Shown: positions 1-9,417, numbered from the stretch's first letter. The stretch: DNA of 58,721 nucleotides from an uncultured Eubacteriales bacterium (GCA_900544545.1 UQVY01000012.1:1-58721), one strand, 5' to 3'. Notes: a model not told the origin generated them from the sequence alone. Numbers and translations are program-made.

Positions 1-19
1 GACGCTGCCGCAACCCATT

Positions 20-53
20 AAGGAACGATTCCCTGTGAACCGTTCCTTTTTTT
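20..53 (+). terminator. Rho-independent terminator of an upstream gene
   Basis: AAGGAACG (20-27) pairs with CGTTCCTT (41-48) and is followed by a T run to 53. In frame 1 the first 21 bases read as six codons (DAAATH) and a TAA. They may be the 3' end of an upstream coding gene, but too little is present to name it. Confidence 0.8.
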
Positions 54-66
54 GTCTTCGGTTTAC

Positions 67-95
67 TTGACTTTATTCGGGAAAAAGGGTATAAT
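67..95 (+). promoter_or_regulatory. Sigma-A promoter of ssrA
   Basis: TTGACT (67-72), a 17-nt spacer and a perfect TATAAT (90-95) lie just upstream of the mature tmRNA 5' end at 113. Confidence 0.85.
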
Positions 96-112
96 AAGAA
101 AGGTTTCTTTAT

Positions 113-456
113 GGGGATGTAATAGATTCGCCCGTTATGAAGGGGCCGCGATAAGCGTGTCGCAGGCAGATGCGTAAAAGGCAACCTTAAATTTAAACGC
201 TAACAACAATAAATTAGCTCTCGCTGCCTAATCGCGCGAGCGTCGCCGCTGTTCGTCGTACGGCAGCCAAGCGGCGTCAGAAAGTACGGCTTAATGCTTC
301 GGTGAGGGTTCCGTAGCCGTTGCATATTCACGGAAATACCTTCGTTTCAGCCCGTCGTCGGGCGGAGGCGCGGGGAAATCAAATCGACGACTGAACACGG
401 AGAAAGTTGCGGAAACGCATGGCGGTACACGGGTGCAATTCCCGTCATCTCCACCA
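113..456 (+). ncRNA. ssrA: tmRNA (transfer-messenger RNA)
   Basis: tmRNA rescues stalled ribosomes and tags the nascent chain for proteolysis. The 5' GGGGATG pairs with 3' CATCTCC immediately before an encoded CCA (454-456), forming the tRNA-like acceptor. The 3' part contains a T-arm (gggtgcaattccc). The tag reading frame is 199-231: GCT AAC AAC AAT AAA TTA GCT CTC GCT GCC TAA, giving tag ANNNKLALAA with the usual LALAA-type degron. The gene has its own promoter and terminator. Length (344 nt) is normal for the family. The start is set by acceptor pairing and could be off by one or two bases. Confidence 0.95.
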
Positions 457-472
457 ACGCAAAGAAAAACAG

Positions 473-504
473 GGTTTGATACTTCATAGTATCGAGCCTT
501 TTTT
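473..504 (+). terminator. Terminator of ssrA
   Basis: GGTTTGATAC (473-482) pairs fully, with two G-U pairs, to GTATCGAGCC (489-498) around a 6-nt loop. A T run follows. Confidence 0.9.
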
Positions 505-785
505 CTTATTTAACGGAGGTCGTTTTCTCGTGGGACGGCGCAGGTATCCGAATGAGGTTTCGCTATGAAGATAAAGCGGCAAAAACGGATAAAAAGATTT
601 TTAGCCGAAGAACTCGGGGACGGAGCGTAAGGCTTGCTTTTCCGAAAGAAAGCGGTGTCGCGGGGGCGTTATCGATACGGATTTATACAGAAAAGGAGGC
701 TTTGCTCGCTTGTATTTTTCGCCGCGTGTGGTATAATAACGATACGGAATCTTTTTTCAGAGGATTTCGGCAAGGGGAAACGAAA
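505..785. other. Intergenic leader, no gene seen
   Basis: The downstream reading frame stays open from 552, but the extra residues are Arg/Lys-rich, resemble no protein domain, and have no SD before their ATG. The downstream gene has its own promoter inside this stretch at 710-737. Confidence 0.6.
710..737 (+). promoter_or_regulatory. Promoter of the hydroxyacyl-CoA dehydrogenase gene
   Basis: TTGTAT (710-715), a 16-nt spacer and TATAAT (732-737) end 48 nt before the chosen ATG. Confidence 0.75.
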
Positions 786-1730
786 ATGTCGATTAAAAAG
801 GTAGTTGTAGCGGGCGGCGGAGTTTTAGGCTCGCAAATAGCCTTCCAGACCGCTTATTGCGGATTTGACGTAACCGTATGGCTCAGAAGCCCGTCGTCGA
901 TTACGAGGACTCAGCCCAAGCTTGACGCCGTAAGGGGTTACTATATTCAGGCGATAGAGAAGATGAAAGAGCAGCCGGACAATCCCGCGGTTTTTGCGAG
1001 AGGAATTGCGGACAGAGAGAATTTCGACGCGGAAGAATGCCGTAAAAAGGTCGAAAACGCCTATAATTCCATAAAAATCGAGTTGGATCTTGCCGCAGCC
1101 GTGAAGGACGCGGATCTTGTCATCGAATCGATGGCAGAGGAAGCCGACGCGAAAAAGACGTTCTATAAGACGCTCGCGCCCCTTCTTCCCGAAAAAACCG
1201 TACTCGTTACCAATTCTTCGACGATGCTGCCTTCGACCTTCGCCAAGTTTACGGGCTGTCCGGAGCGTTACCTCGCGCTTCATTTCGCAAACGAAATCTG
1301 GCGCAACAACACAGCCGAAATTATGGGACACGAAGGCACGGAGCCGCAGTATTTTGCCGCCGTGGTGGCTTTTGCGCGGGACATAAGAATGATTCCGCTC
1401 GAACTTCATAAGGAGAAATCGGGCTATATTCTGAACTCCATACTCGTACCTATGCTTTGCGCGGCTATGGACCTTTATGCGACGGGAGTTTCCGACCCCG
1501 AAACCATCGACAAGACCTGGGTGCTTGCGACGGGCGCGCCGGCGGGACCGTTCAGAATTCTCGACGTCGTAGGTCTTACCACCGCTTACAACATCAACAA
1601 GACTTATCTTCATATTCCGGAATTTATCGCGCCCTATCACTTCAAAAAGATTGACGCTATGCTCAAAAAGTATATCGACGAAGGGAAAACCGGTCTTTCG
1701 GCGGGCGAAGGCTTCTATAAGTACAGATAA
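786..1730 (+). CDS. 3-hydroxyacyl-CoA dehydrogenase family protein
   Basis: A cytosolic NAD-dependent oxidoreductase of the FadB/HBD family, interconverting 3-hydroxyacyl-CoA and 3-oxoacyl-CoA or a related beta-hydroxyacid. The 314-residue protein opens with a Rossmann motif (VVVAGGGVLGSQIA, residues 6-19). It has the family NSS motif (VTNSSTML), the catalytic His region (LALHFANEIW) and a C-terminal dimerisation domain (GPFRILDVVGL). The ATG at 786 follows AAGGGGAAACG and sits just downstream of a promoter. An in-frame upstream ATG at 552 adds unrelated basic sequence and is rejected. It stands alone, with no thiolase or crotonase nearby, so the true substrate is unknown. Confidence 0.88.
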   Translation: MSIKKVVVAGGGVLGSQIAFQTAYCGFDVTVWLRSPSSITRTQPKLDAVRGYYIQAIEKMKEQPDNPAVFARGIADRENFDAEECRKKVENAYNSIKIELDLAAAVKDADLVIESMAEEADAKKTFYKTLAPLLPEKTVLVTNSSTMLPSTFAKFTGCPERYLALHFANEIWRNNTAEIMGHEGTEPQYFAAVVAFARDIRMIPLELHKEKSGYILNSILVPMLCAAMDLYATGVSDPETIDKTWVLATGAPAGPFRILDVVGLTTAYNINKTYLHIPEFIAPYHFKKIDAMLKKYIDEGKTGLSAGEGFYKYR

Positions 1731-1817
1731 GTACGAGTTTTTCCGATTTTCCGCGATTTTCGGAGAGCGATTTTCCGGAATCCCGAATTCGTTTAACGAA
1801 ATCACTGCTTTATAAAA

Positions 1818-1856
1818 CGAAACCCGAAGCTCATTGCACGAACCTCGGGTTTTTGA
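1818..1856. terminator. Bidirectional terminator between convergent genes
   Basis: AACCCGA (1821-1827) pairs with TCGGGTT (1845-1851). T runs lie on the plus side and, as A residues, on the minus side. It serves the dehydrogenase gene (+) and the dGTPase gene (-). Confidence 0.8.
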
Positions 1857-1927
1857 TTTTTGAGTTAAAGAATAAGTCGTTGGTTTTTACAGAGATTTGC
1901 GTTTTCGTGGATTCTCCGCGAACAGGT

Positions 1928-2926
1928 TTAAAACTTATCGCCGCTTCTCGGAACGGTCAGATTCAGGAAGAGAGCCGAGGCGTAATTGTCGGTCATTCCC
2001 GAAATATAGTCGCAGACGGCGGTTTCGGCTCCCCAGATTTCCGCGAGCCTGCGATATTCGTCGGGCATTTCGTCGATATGCGAAACGAAATATTCGAAAA
2101 GATATCCGAGCAGCCGCTTTACCTTGATTCGGTCGCGGTTTCCTCCGTTGGGACCGTACACGTTGCGGAAAAGGTAGCTCCGCATACTCTTCATCGCGGC
2201 GAAAACCTCGGCTTCCATTTCGAGAACGGGTTTGTCGAGACTCTGCCCGACGAGGGCGGTAATCATCGTATTTATGCGCTTCGTGGCGGTGTCCCCGAGA
2301 ATTTCGCTTTCGGCTTTCGGGAGGTCGTTCCGAGTTATGAGTCCGGCTCGGATAGCGTCGTCGATGTCGTGATTGATATAGGCGATTTTGTCGGCAAACA
2401 TAACGGCTTTGCCCTCTAAAGTCGAGGGATGCCCGTCCGAGCGATGATTAAGCACGCCGTCAAGCACTTCGAAGGTCAGATTAAGCCCTTGTCCGTCCTT
2501 TTCGATGACTTCGAGGACTCGCACGGACTGCTCGTTATGCCTGAATTTGCCGTCGGTAAGCTCGGAAAGCGCGTCTTCCCCCATATGTCCGTAGGGCGTA
2601 TGTCCGAGGTCGTGGGCGAGAGCTATGGCTTCGGTAAGGTCCTCGTTGAGATTAAGGGCGCGGGCTATGCTTCGGGCAATCTGAGCCACGTCGAGAGTAT
2701 GCGTAAGCCTCGTCCGGAAATGGTCGCCCTGCGGCGCAACGAAGACCTGCGTTTTGTTTTTGAGCCTGCGGAACGCCTTGCTGTGAATGATTCTGTCGCG
2801 GTCGCGCTGGAATTCCGTCCGCATAACGCAGGGTTCTTCGGGAAGTTTTCTTCCTTTCGTGTCGGAAGAAAGGCAGGCGTATCTGCTCAGGAAGAGCTTT
2901 TCTTTCATTATCGTCGTATCTTTCAT
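1928..2926 (-). CDS. dgt: dGTPase-like HD-domain triphosphohydrolase
   Basis: Predicted deoxynucleoside triphosphate triphosphohydrolase of the Dgt family, which releases tripolyphosphate from dNTPs and tunes dNTP pools. The metal-binding HD signature is intact: His in RLTHTLDVAQ and the His-Asp pair in ALAHDLGHTPYGH. The N-terminal RTEFQRDRDRIIHSKAFRRL is characteristic of the family. I chose the ATG at 2924-2926 because GGAGG lies 6 nt upstream; an earlier in-frame ATG at 2947 has no SD. The resulting 332 residues match the short Gram-positive form. It is the last gene of the minus-strand run that begins with dnaE and is followed by the terminator at 1818-1856. The link to replication through dNTP pools fits but is inferred. 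Confidence 0.9.
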   Translation of the reverse strand: MKDTTIMKEKLFLSRYACLSSDTKGRKLPEEPCVMRTEFQRDRDRIIHSKAFRRLKNKTQVFVAPQGDHFRTRLTHTLDVAQIARSIARALNLNEDLTEAIALAHDLGHTPYGHMGEDALSELTDGKFRHNEQSVRVLEVIEKDGQGLNLTFEVLDGVLNHRSDGHPSTLEGKAVMFADKIAYINHDIDDAIRAGLITRNDLPKAESEILGDTATKRINTMITALVGQSLDKPVLEMEAEVFAAMKSMRSYLFRNVYGPNGGNRDRIKVKRLLGYLFEYFVSHIDEMPDEYRRLAEIWGAETAVCDYISGMTDNYASALFLNLTVPRSGDKF

Positions 2927-3024
2927 AGCGTCCTCCGCATACGGCAAATCCGGGGTTTGTTGAACGAATCTTTAAGTTCGTTGAATAAAAGTCGGAGTTC
3001 GTTCAAAGAATTCGGGAATCCGAC

Positions 3025-3780
3025 TTACCAATCTTCCTTTACGGAAATCTTTATGTCGGTGTAGAATTCCTTGTATTCTTCCTTGAAGTCCTTTTTCGGG
3101 TGGTTCTCGCGGTAAATCTCCTCGGCTTCTTCTTCGGAAAGTCCGTCCTCTTCGGATAATTCGGACATTCTCATCATTCTGTACATCGTGCTTTCGGTCA
3201 TTTTCGTCTCCTTGCGCGGCTCGTTTTTCTTTCCGCAAAGTTTCAGCCGCTCCTCGAAACGTCTGCGCTTGCCTTCGGACGGCTCGGTTATGCCTTTTTT
3301 CGCGAGAAAATCCGAAAGTTCCGCGTGTTTTTGCGAGTCTTCGCATTCCAGCTCGTAGTCGGTCGTCCCGAGATAATCGCATTTGTCGAGGTCGCATTCC
3401 GCGCCCGCAAGAATCACCTTCGCGCGGAGAGTTTTAAGGCTTCCGAGGCGATTATAGCGATTCGGAGCCTCCGTCGTCCCGAAAAGAAGGGAAAGCTCCT
3501 CCGAAGAAATCCCGTTTTTCAGGAAAATCGCCGCTTTTTCGGGCATCAAAGGAACGTTTTCTTCACGACTCACGGTCAGGTTCCCGTATTGAGCTTTTTT
3601 GGTTTTGCGCGTGAGGGTATAGGTTCCGTCTTCCTCGCGAATCCGTAGGGTAAAGCCCGAAGAGTCGCCTTTTTCGGGAAAAAAGTAGTCGTTGACGAGA
3701 AGAGTTTCCTTCGTCGCAAGCTTCCGAAATTCTTCGTAACGCTCTTTATCGAGTCTGAATTTAAGTTCGGTTTCTTTCAT
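3025..3780 (-). CDS. CYTH-domain protein with a C-terminal tail
   Basis: Member of the CYTH / triphosphate tunnel metalloenzyme family, which binds triphosphates through a beta barrel (ThiTPase, inorganic triphosphatase or adenylate cyclase activities). The ExExK-type signature ETELKF is at residues 3-8, with repeated charged strands such as FTLRIREEDG and KVILAGAECDLDK. The domain ends near residue 190. The rest of the 251 residues is an acidic, Glu-rich tail with no recognised fold. The tail begins at an internal ATG (3199-3201) preceded by AAGGAG, so it could also be made separately. The exact substrate cannot be inferred. Confidence 0.8.
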   Translation of the reverse strand: MKETELKFRLDKERYEEFRKLATKETLLVNDYFFPEKGDSSGFTLRIREEDGTYTLTRKTKKAQYGNLTVSREENVPLMPEKAAIFLKNGISSEELSLLFGTTEAPNRYNRLGSLKTLRAKVILAGAECDLDKCDYLGTTDYELECEDSQKHAELSDFLAKKGITEPSEGKRRRFEERLKLCGKKNEPRKETKMTESTMYRMMRMSELSEEDGLSEEEAEEIYRENHPKKDFKEEYKEFYTDIKISVKEDW

Positions 3781-3844
3781 TGTTTTTCGGTCGTTTTTGC
3801 GTAAAATAAACGATTTTTCTCCTGTACGCCGAGCCGTCGGATTT

Positions 3845-5074
3845 TCAGTTTTTCGCCCTGTAATACTCTATGAAAAGGCTCTGAATATCCGAGTATCTCG
3901 AAATTACGCGGACGGTGGTTTGTCCCGTCGGGTCGGACGGATCGGGCTTGACGATAGTGTCGGCCCCTTTGTCGTTATAACTCTGCTTGCCGCCCGATTG
4001 TCCCTGAAGTTTAAGATAGAGGTCGGTCATAAAGTTGCTTACGTTCCGAAGCAGTTGATACTGAGCGTAGTAGTCGAATTTGCCGTTGTAGTCGTTTTTG
4101 AATTCCTCGGAGAGGCTGTCGGTCTTCTGCTTGTAAATCTCATAGCCTTCATTATAGAGAACGAGTCCGTTAAGGACGTGATAACAGACCGCCGAAAGTC
4201 CGCAGTAACGGACGTAATCGTTATCGCTCCTTATCGTTAAGTAATAAGCCGAGAGATTGGCTTCGTTTTCGCGGAGGATTCCTTTTTCGTGCGAAAGCTC
4301 GTGGGCTATCGTATTCGGAAGGTCCATCGGGTGAGTCAGCGCGCTTACGCTCGATTCGCCGAAAGGTCCGAAATAAACCCCGAGAATTCCCATTTCTGCG
4401 AAAACGCGGGAAAATACGGGAGATTTAATCGTCCCCGTCGCTTCCGTGTAATAGCCGTCGAAGTTATTGAGAATCCTGATTTCCTCGCGGATAACCGAAA
4501 TCAGCTCATCGCGCGGGGGCGAAACGAGAGTCCCGTTTTCGCGCTGCATTTTCGCCGAAAGAGAATTGATTTCGTCAATCATAGCGTCGCACATTTCCGA
4601 ATACTCCTCGAGAGTCAGAGCGCCGTCGGTTTTTACGGAATACGCGATAATCGGAAGCTCTTTTCTGTCGTAGGCGAAAGCCGTCGTTATCGTATAAAAG
4701 TCGAGAAAAACGATTACCGCGGCGAGAGTCCAGGCAAGAAACGGAAGCATACTTTTCGCGCGCTTTTTTGCGGCTTTGACGATAAGTACGACTATGACCG
4801 TAATCGCGAAGATTATCGCGCCGGCGATAAACCATTCGTAAAACGACACGGGAAAGAGAGAGTTTACGAAGGTCAGAGCCGTCGTCAGCCAACGTCCGAC
4901 CGTCCTCGTCCAGAATTCGCAGAAATCCGCGCTGAGCCGCAGAAGGCTCAGAATCAGAAACAAAACGAGGGCGATAAACGCCGCGAAAAGCCCCTTGCTT
5001 TTTCTTATGAAGGCGGAAAAGAATCTTCCGACTGCGGAAAAAGCTTTTTTGATTGCGGAAAGGATCTTCTTCAT
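3845..5074 (-). CDS. DUF3810-type membrane metalloprotease-like protein
   Basis: A 409-residue membrane protein of the DUF3810 family. Three hydrophobic segments (about residues 28-48, 80-102 and 108-130) precede an extracytoplasmic domain. That domain carries a zinc-protease motif HELSH at residues 258-262 and a downstream Glu in RENEAN (residue 271), as in gluzincins. Family function is not established; the motif suggests a membrane-anchored peptidase. It lies between tsaE and the CYTH gene on the same strand with short gaps, so it is probably in the dnaE-led unit. Confidence 0.8.
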   Translation of the reverse strand: MKKILSAIKKAFSAVGRFFSAFIRKSKGLFAAFIALVLFLILSLLRLSADFCEFWTRTVGRWLTTALTFVNSLFPVSFYEWFIAGAIIFAITVIVVLIVKAAKKRAKSMLPFLAWTLAAVIVFLDFYTITTAFAYDRKELPIIAYSVKTDGALTLEEYSEMCDAMIDEINSLSAKMQRENGTLVSPPRDELISVIREEIRILNNFDGYYTEATGTIKSPVFSRVFAEMGILGVYFGPFGESSVSALTHPMDLPNTIAHELSHEKGILRENEANLSAYYLTIRSDNDYVRYCGLSAVCYHVLNGLVLYNEGYEIYKQKTDSLSEEFKNDYNGKFDYYAQYQLLRNVSNFMTDLYLKLQGQSGGKQSYNDKGADTIVKPDPSDPTGQTTVRVISRYSDIQSLFIEYYRAKN

Positions 5075-5133
5075 AGGCGGTCTCCTTTGGATTGTATTTG
5101 CGGCGCGGAATAACCCGCGGAGCCGTTACGGAT

Positions 5134-5553
5134 TTACTTTTCTATGACGACGGTGCGCGGAACGAAGCCCGAGCCGCTTATTGCGATTTTGATAACGGAA
5201 AGCCCGTCGAAGATTTCGGGGACGTTTTCCCACCATTCGCAGACCGAAACCGAATCCTTGGCTCCGAGAATCTCTTCCAGTCCGAGAATCCGGGCTTCTT
5301 CTGCCGATTCCAGACGGTAAAAGTCGAAATGCTCCAATTTAAGCCTTCCCTGATATTCGTTGTGTATGGCGAAGGTCGGGCTCGTAACCTCGTCCTTTAC
5401 GCCGAGACCGCGGGCTATACCCTTGGTCAGGACGGTTTTCCCCGCTCCGAGGTCGCCCGAAAGCAGAAAGACTTCTCCGCCCGTGAGCTTTCCGGCGATT
5501 TCTTCCCCGAGAGCGTGCATTTTTTCGGGTGAATCTATAATATAAGTTTCCAT
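5134..5553 (-). CDS. tsaE: tRNA t6A biosynthesis ATPase TsaE
   Basis: TsaE is the small ATPase of the TsaB/TsaD/TsaE complex that makes N6-threonylcarbamoyladenosine at position 37 of ANN-decoding tRNAs. The P-loop is GDLGAGKT (residues 34-41). The family block TSPTFAIHNEYQG and the C-terminal CEWWENV (the usual VEWxE/P region) are present. At 139 residues it is full length. tsaB and tsaD are not in the window. It lies in the minus-strand run between dnaE and the DUF3810 gene. Confidence 0.93.
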   Translation of the reverse strand: METYIIDSPEKMHALGEEIAGKLTGGEVFLLSGDLGAGKTVLTKGIARGLGVKDEVTSPTFAIHNEYQGRLKLEHFDFYRLESAEEARILGLEEILGAKDSVSVCEWWENVPEIFDGLSVIKIAISGSGFVPRTVVIEK

Positions 5554-5717
5554 ATATGAGTTTCCGTCGTTTTCGTTAAATCTGCGTTTACTTTTCGGTT
5601 AAAACGCGGATTTGCGTTCGTTTTTCGTAAATTTCCGAGATTTTTCGTATGAAGTAAGTTTGCGCATAGGGGACGGACGCTTTTTTGGAGCTTCGTTTCC
5701 CTCGATTCGCGATTGTC

Positions 5718-8700
5718 TTAATCCGAGACGATTTCGGTCTTGCGGACGAATTTCACGTTTTCTTCGCCCAAAAGGTCGTAAAGTTCCGCCTTTAAAGCCA
5801 TACATTCGCGGACGGGCGTTTTTGCCTTGAGTTTCTTGTCGCCGACGACGAGAACGGTTTCGATTTCCCCGGGGTAACCCGAAAGAATCTCCGAAACTTC
5901 GTCGTAACGCTCCTCGCCGAACCGCAGATAAAGCCGTATTCTTTCGACGGCGCGAAGCTCCTTGCTTTTCTTGTCTTTATCCCAGAGGACGATTTTGTTT
6001 ACGGCAAGGGTAGGTTTAAAGCCCGAGCGCACGTTCAAAGTCCCCGAGAAGCTTCCGATGGTATCCTCCCTGACGAGAGGTCTGAGCCTGTCGTAATCCC
6101 GCGCCCAGAAATTCACGTCGATTACTCCGTAGAGGTCTTCGACCTTTCCCCGAGCCATACGTCTCCCCGACTTGTCGACGGAGGTTTCCACTCCCGTGAG
6201 AATTCCGCCCATAACCACGTCCTTGCGGTCGAATTGTTCGTAAAAAGCGTCCTTTTCGGAATCCTCGAGGTCTGCGTCGGGCATAATTTCGCCGGTATTC
6301 CAGAGTCCCTTGAAGAAGGCTTTGTATTCGTCGAGAGGGCTTCCCGAAACGTACATTCCGAGAACCTCTTTTTCAAGAGCGAATTTGGTTTCGGGCGGGT
6401 ATTCGTCCATATCGGGGAGAGGCACCGACGAAACGGCGGGATCGGAGGTTCCGAGAAGGTCGAACATACTGAACTGTCCGGTCTCGCGGCGTTTTTTGTC
6501 GGAGGAAGCCGCGTCCATAATCCTTTCGTAAGTTGCCATAAGCTGAGAGCGTTTCGCACCCGTGCCGTCGAAAGCTCCGGCTTTTATGAATCCTTCGACC
6601 ATTCTTTTGTTGAGCTGAGAGCCGTCCACTCTGTTGACGAAGTCGTAGATGTCCTTATACGGACCGTTTTTGTTTCTTTCTTCTATGACCGAAGCTATCG
6701 CCGCGAATCCTACGCCTCTTACCGCCTGAAGACCGAAGCGGATTTTTCCGTCGTTTACGTCGAAGCCGTCGAGCGATTCGTTTATGTCGGGCGGAAGCAC
6801 GGGAATCCCTTTCTCCTGACAGTAACCTATATACTTCTTTATTTCGTCGGAATTAGTGATTCTGTTGTTAAGCACGGCGGCGAGGAATTCCACGGGATAA
6901 TAGCACTTCAGAAACGCCGTCTGATAGGAAACGACCGCGTAGGCCGCCGCGTGAGCTTTGTTGAAGGCGTACTGAGCGAAGATTTCCATTTCGTTGAAGA
7001 TGGATTCGGCGACTTCCTCGGGGACGCCTCTTCTGACCGCGCCTTCGATTTCCGTTTCGCCCTTTTCGTTGACCTTTCCGTGAATGAAATACTCGCGGTT
7101 CTTAGCCATTTCCTTGGCGTCTTTTTTACCCATAGCTCGTCTTATCATATCGGCTTGTCCGAGGGTATATCCGGCGAGAGCCTGACATATCTTCATAACC
7201 TGCTCCTGATAAACGAGACAGCCGTAGGTGTTTTCGAGAATGGGTTTGACGAGTTCGTGTTTGTACTTGACGTTGTTTTTGTCGCGTTTTGCGGCGATAT
7301 AGTCGTCTATGCTGTCCATAGGCCCGGGACGGAAGAGCGAAATTCCTGCCGTTACGTCCTCGAGAGAGGTAGGCTGAAGGCGTTTCATAAGGTTTTTCAT
7401 TCCCGCGCTTTCAAGCTGAAATACGGCGTCGGTATCGCCCGAGCTCATAAGCTTATAAACGTTCTGGTCGTTGTAGTCGGTATCGTAAAGGTCGATATCC
7501 TTGCCCGTAGTCTTTTTGACGAGCTTTATGGCTTTGTTTATGTCGGTGAGGGTGCGAAGCCCGAGGAAGTCCATTTTAAGAAGTCCGAGCTTTTCGACTT
7601 CTTTCATATTGAACTGCGTCGTAACGTCGTCGCCGTTGCGCTGAAGGGGAACGTGATCGCTTATGTCGTCGCGGCAGATAACCACGCCCGCTGCGTGCAT
7701 TGAGGTATTTCGCGGCGTACCCTCGAGAATGATCGCAAGATCGACGATCTTTTTGATTTGCGGGTCGTTCGCGTAGATTTCTCTCAATTCCGGAACGTTT
7801 TCGGGAGAGTGCATTCCTTCCTCGGAAAGCGGTTCTATTCCGAAAAGCCGTTTAAGGGAAGCCTTCTGCGGAATAAGCTTGGTTATCCTGTCGACTTCGC
7901 TGTACGGGAGCCGCATAACCCGGGCAACGTCCTTGAAAGCAGCTTTGGTCGCCATCGTTCCGAAGGTAACTATCTGGGCTACTTTGGGCGCTCCGTATTT
8001 CCCGATGACGTAATCTATGACCTCGCCTCTTCTGTCCACGCAGAAATCTATATCGAAGTCGGGCATACTTACTCTCTCGGGATTAAGGAATCTCTCGAAA
8101 AACAGATTAAAGCGGAGAGGCTCGATTTTGGTTATTCCTATCGCGTAGGCGATAATGCTTCCCGCGCCGCTTCCTCGTCCGGGACCGACGGGAATACCCC
8201 GACTCTCTGCGTAATTGATGAAATCCCAGACTATGAGATAATATTCCACGAACCCCATACGGTTGACTATATCGAGTTCGTATTCGGCTCTTTCGCGGAT
8301 TTCGGGCGTAATGACCTTATACTTCTTTTCAAGCCCTTCGTTCATAAGCTTTTTAAGATATTCGTAGGGAGTGAGTCCGTCGGGCGGAACGTAATTCGGA
8401 AGGAGCTTCTTTTTTACCATTTCGACGTGGCAGCGGTCGGCAATCTCGACGGTGTTGGCTATCGCGTCGGGATAATCCTTAAAAAGCTCGGCCATTTCGT
8501 CCTGCGTCTTGAAATAAAACTCGTCGTTAGGGAATTTCAGACGATTGGTGTCGTCCATATATTTACCCGTTTGCACGCACATAAGAACGTCCTGAGCTTC
8601 CGCGTGGCTTCTGTGGAGATAATGCGCGTCGTTGGTCGCGACGAGTTTGATATTATGTTTGCGGGCAAGCCTGACAAGAATGGGATTGACGAATTCCTGT

Positions 8701-9380
8701 TCGGGAAGGAAATGGTCCTGAAGCTCGATGTAATAGTCCTCTCCGAAGATTTCCTTGAATTCCAGCACAAGTTTTTCGGCGTCCTCGAGACGATTCTGAA
8801 GAAGGAGCTGCTGAAGTTCTCCGGCAAGACAGGCGGAAAGACAGATAAGACCTTTGCTGTATTTTCTGATAAGGGGCATATCTATTCTCGGCTTGTAATA
8901 GAAACCGTCCACATACGCTACGGAATTCAGTTTACAGAGGCTGTGATAGCCGTCGTCGTTTTTCGCGAGCAGAATAAGATGGAAAAGGTCGGTCTTGCCC
9001 TGTTTGTAGGTATGGTCGGCGCAGGTATAGAATTCGCAGCCGAGTATGGGATTGATTCCTCTCGCCTTGGCTTCGAGATAAAAATGATACGCGCAGAACA
9101 TATTTCCGTGGTCGGTAACCGCAACCGCGCGCATTCCCAGCTCCTTGCAGCGGTCGAGCATATTTTCTATGCGCATACAGCCGTCGAGAAGACTGTATTC
9201 CGTATGCACGTGAAGATGAACGAACTCGGTCTTTTTATCCTCGGAAGCAGTTTTCGCGGAATTTTCCGCGGTTTTTTCTTCGGGAACGGAATTTCCCGTC
9301 TTTTTTTCTTCGGGCATAAAGCTCTCCTTTTTCTTTTCCTCGGAATCGGTTTTCGTTAATTCCGTTTTTTCCTGACTCAT
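5718..9380 (-). CDS. dnaE: DNA polymerase III alpha subunit
   Basis: Replicative-type C-family polymerase. A non-conserved, Lys/Glu-rich extension of about 50 residues precedes the PHP domain (FVHLHVHTEYSLLDG). The palm holds the catalytic Asp pair in PDFDIDF, preceded by GPGRGSGAGS. The finger region, a tandem helix-hairpin-helix and an OB-fold (VMGGILTGVE) follow. At 1220 residues it is typical DnaE length. The first ATG has GGAGG five bases upstream and a consensus promoter is 38 nt further upstream. A second in-frame ATG (the MPEEKK start) also follows an AAGGAG and could give a slightly shorter form. It heads a minus-strand run of five genes. Confidence 0.96.
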   Translation of the reverse strand: MSQEKTELTKTDSEEKKKESFMPEEKKTGNSVPEEKTAENSAKTASEDKKTEFVHLHVHTEYSLLDGCMRIENMLDRCKELGMRAVAVTDHGNMFCAYHFYLEAKARGINPILGCEFYTCADHTYKQGKTDLFHLILLAKNDDGYHSLCKLNSVAYVDGFYYKPRIDMPLIRKYSKGLICLSACLAGELQQLLLQNRLEDAEKLVLEFKEIFGEDYYIELQDHFLPEQEFVNPILVRLARKHNIKLVATNDAHYLHRSHAEAQDVLMCVQTGKYMDDTNRLKFPNDEFYFKTQDEMAELFKDYPDAIANTVEIADRCHVEMVKKKLLPNYVPPDGLTPYEYLKKLMNEGLEKKYKVITPEIRERAEYELDIVNRMGFVEYYLIVWDFINYAESRGIPVGPGRGSGAGSIIAYAIGITKIEPLRFNLFFERFLNPERVSMPDFDIDFCVDRRGEVIDYVIGKYGAPKVAQIVTFGTMATKAAFKDVARVMRLPYSEVDRITKLIPQKASLKRLFGIEPLSEEGMHSPENVPELREIYANDPQIKKIVDLAIILEGTPRNTSMHAAGVVICRDDISDHVPLQRNGDDVTTQFNMKEVEKLGLLKMDFLGLRTLTDINKAIKLVKKTTGKDIDLYDTDYNDQNVYKLMSSGDTDAVFQLESAGMKNLMKRLQPTSLEDVTAGISLFRPGPMDSIDDYIAAKRDKNNVKYKHELVKPILENTYGCLVYQEQVMKICQALAGYTLGQADMIRRAMGKKDAKEMAKNREYFIHGKVNEKGETEIEGAVRRGVPEEVAESIFNEMEIFAQYAFNKAHAAAYAVVSYQTAFLKCYYPVEFLAAVLNNRITNSDEIKKYIGYCQEKGIPVLPPDINESLDGFDVNDGKIRFGLQAVRGVGFAAIASVIEERNKNGPYKDIYDFVNRVDGSQLNKRMVEGFIKAGAFDGTGAKRSQLMATYERIMDAASSDKKRRETGQFSMFDLLGTSDPAVSSVPLPDMDEYPPETKFALEKEVLGMYVSGSPLDEYKAFFKGLWNTGEIMPDADLEDSEKDAFYEQFDRKDVVMGGILTGVETSVDKSGRRMARGKVEDLYGVIDVNFWARDYDRLRPLVREDTIGSFSGTLNVRSGFKPTLAVNKIVLWDKDKKSKELRAVERIRLYLRFGEERYDEVSEILSGYPGEIETVLVVGDKKLKAKTPVRECMALKAELYDLLGEENVKFVRKTEIVSD

Positions 9381-9417
9381 AATCCTCCGTTGACTCCCGC
9401 ATAAAATCGGCGATTAT

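Noticed and set aside
552..785. N-terminal extension of the hydroxyacyl-CoA dehydrogenase
   Set aside because: It crosses the gene's own promoter, has no SD, and adds basic sequence before an otherwise complete Rossmann start.
6234..9359. Two long plus-strand frames (489 and 533 codons) opposite dnaE
   Set aside because: No recognisable domain, no SD, composition typical of antisense. dnaE is conserved along the same stretch.
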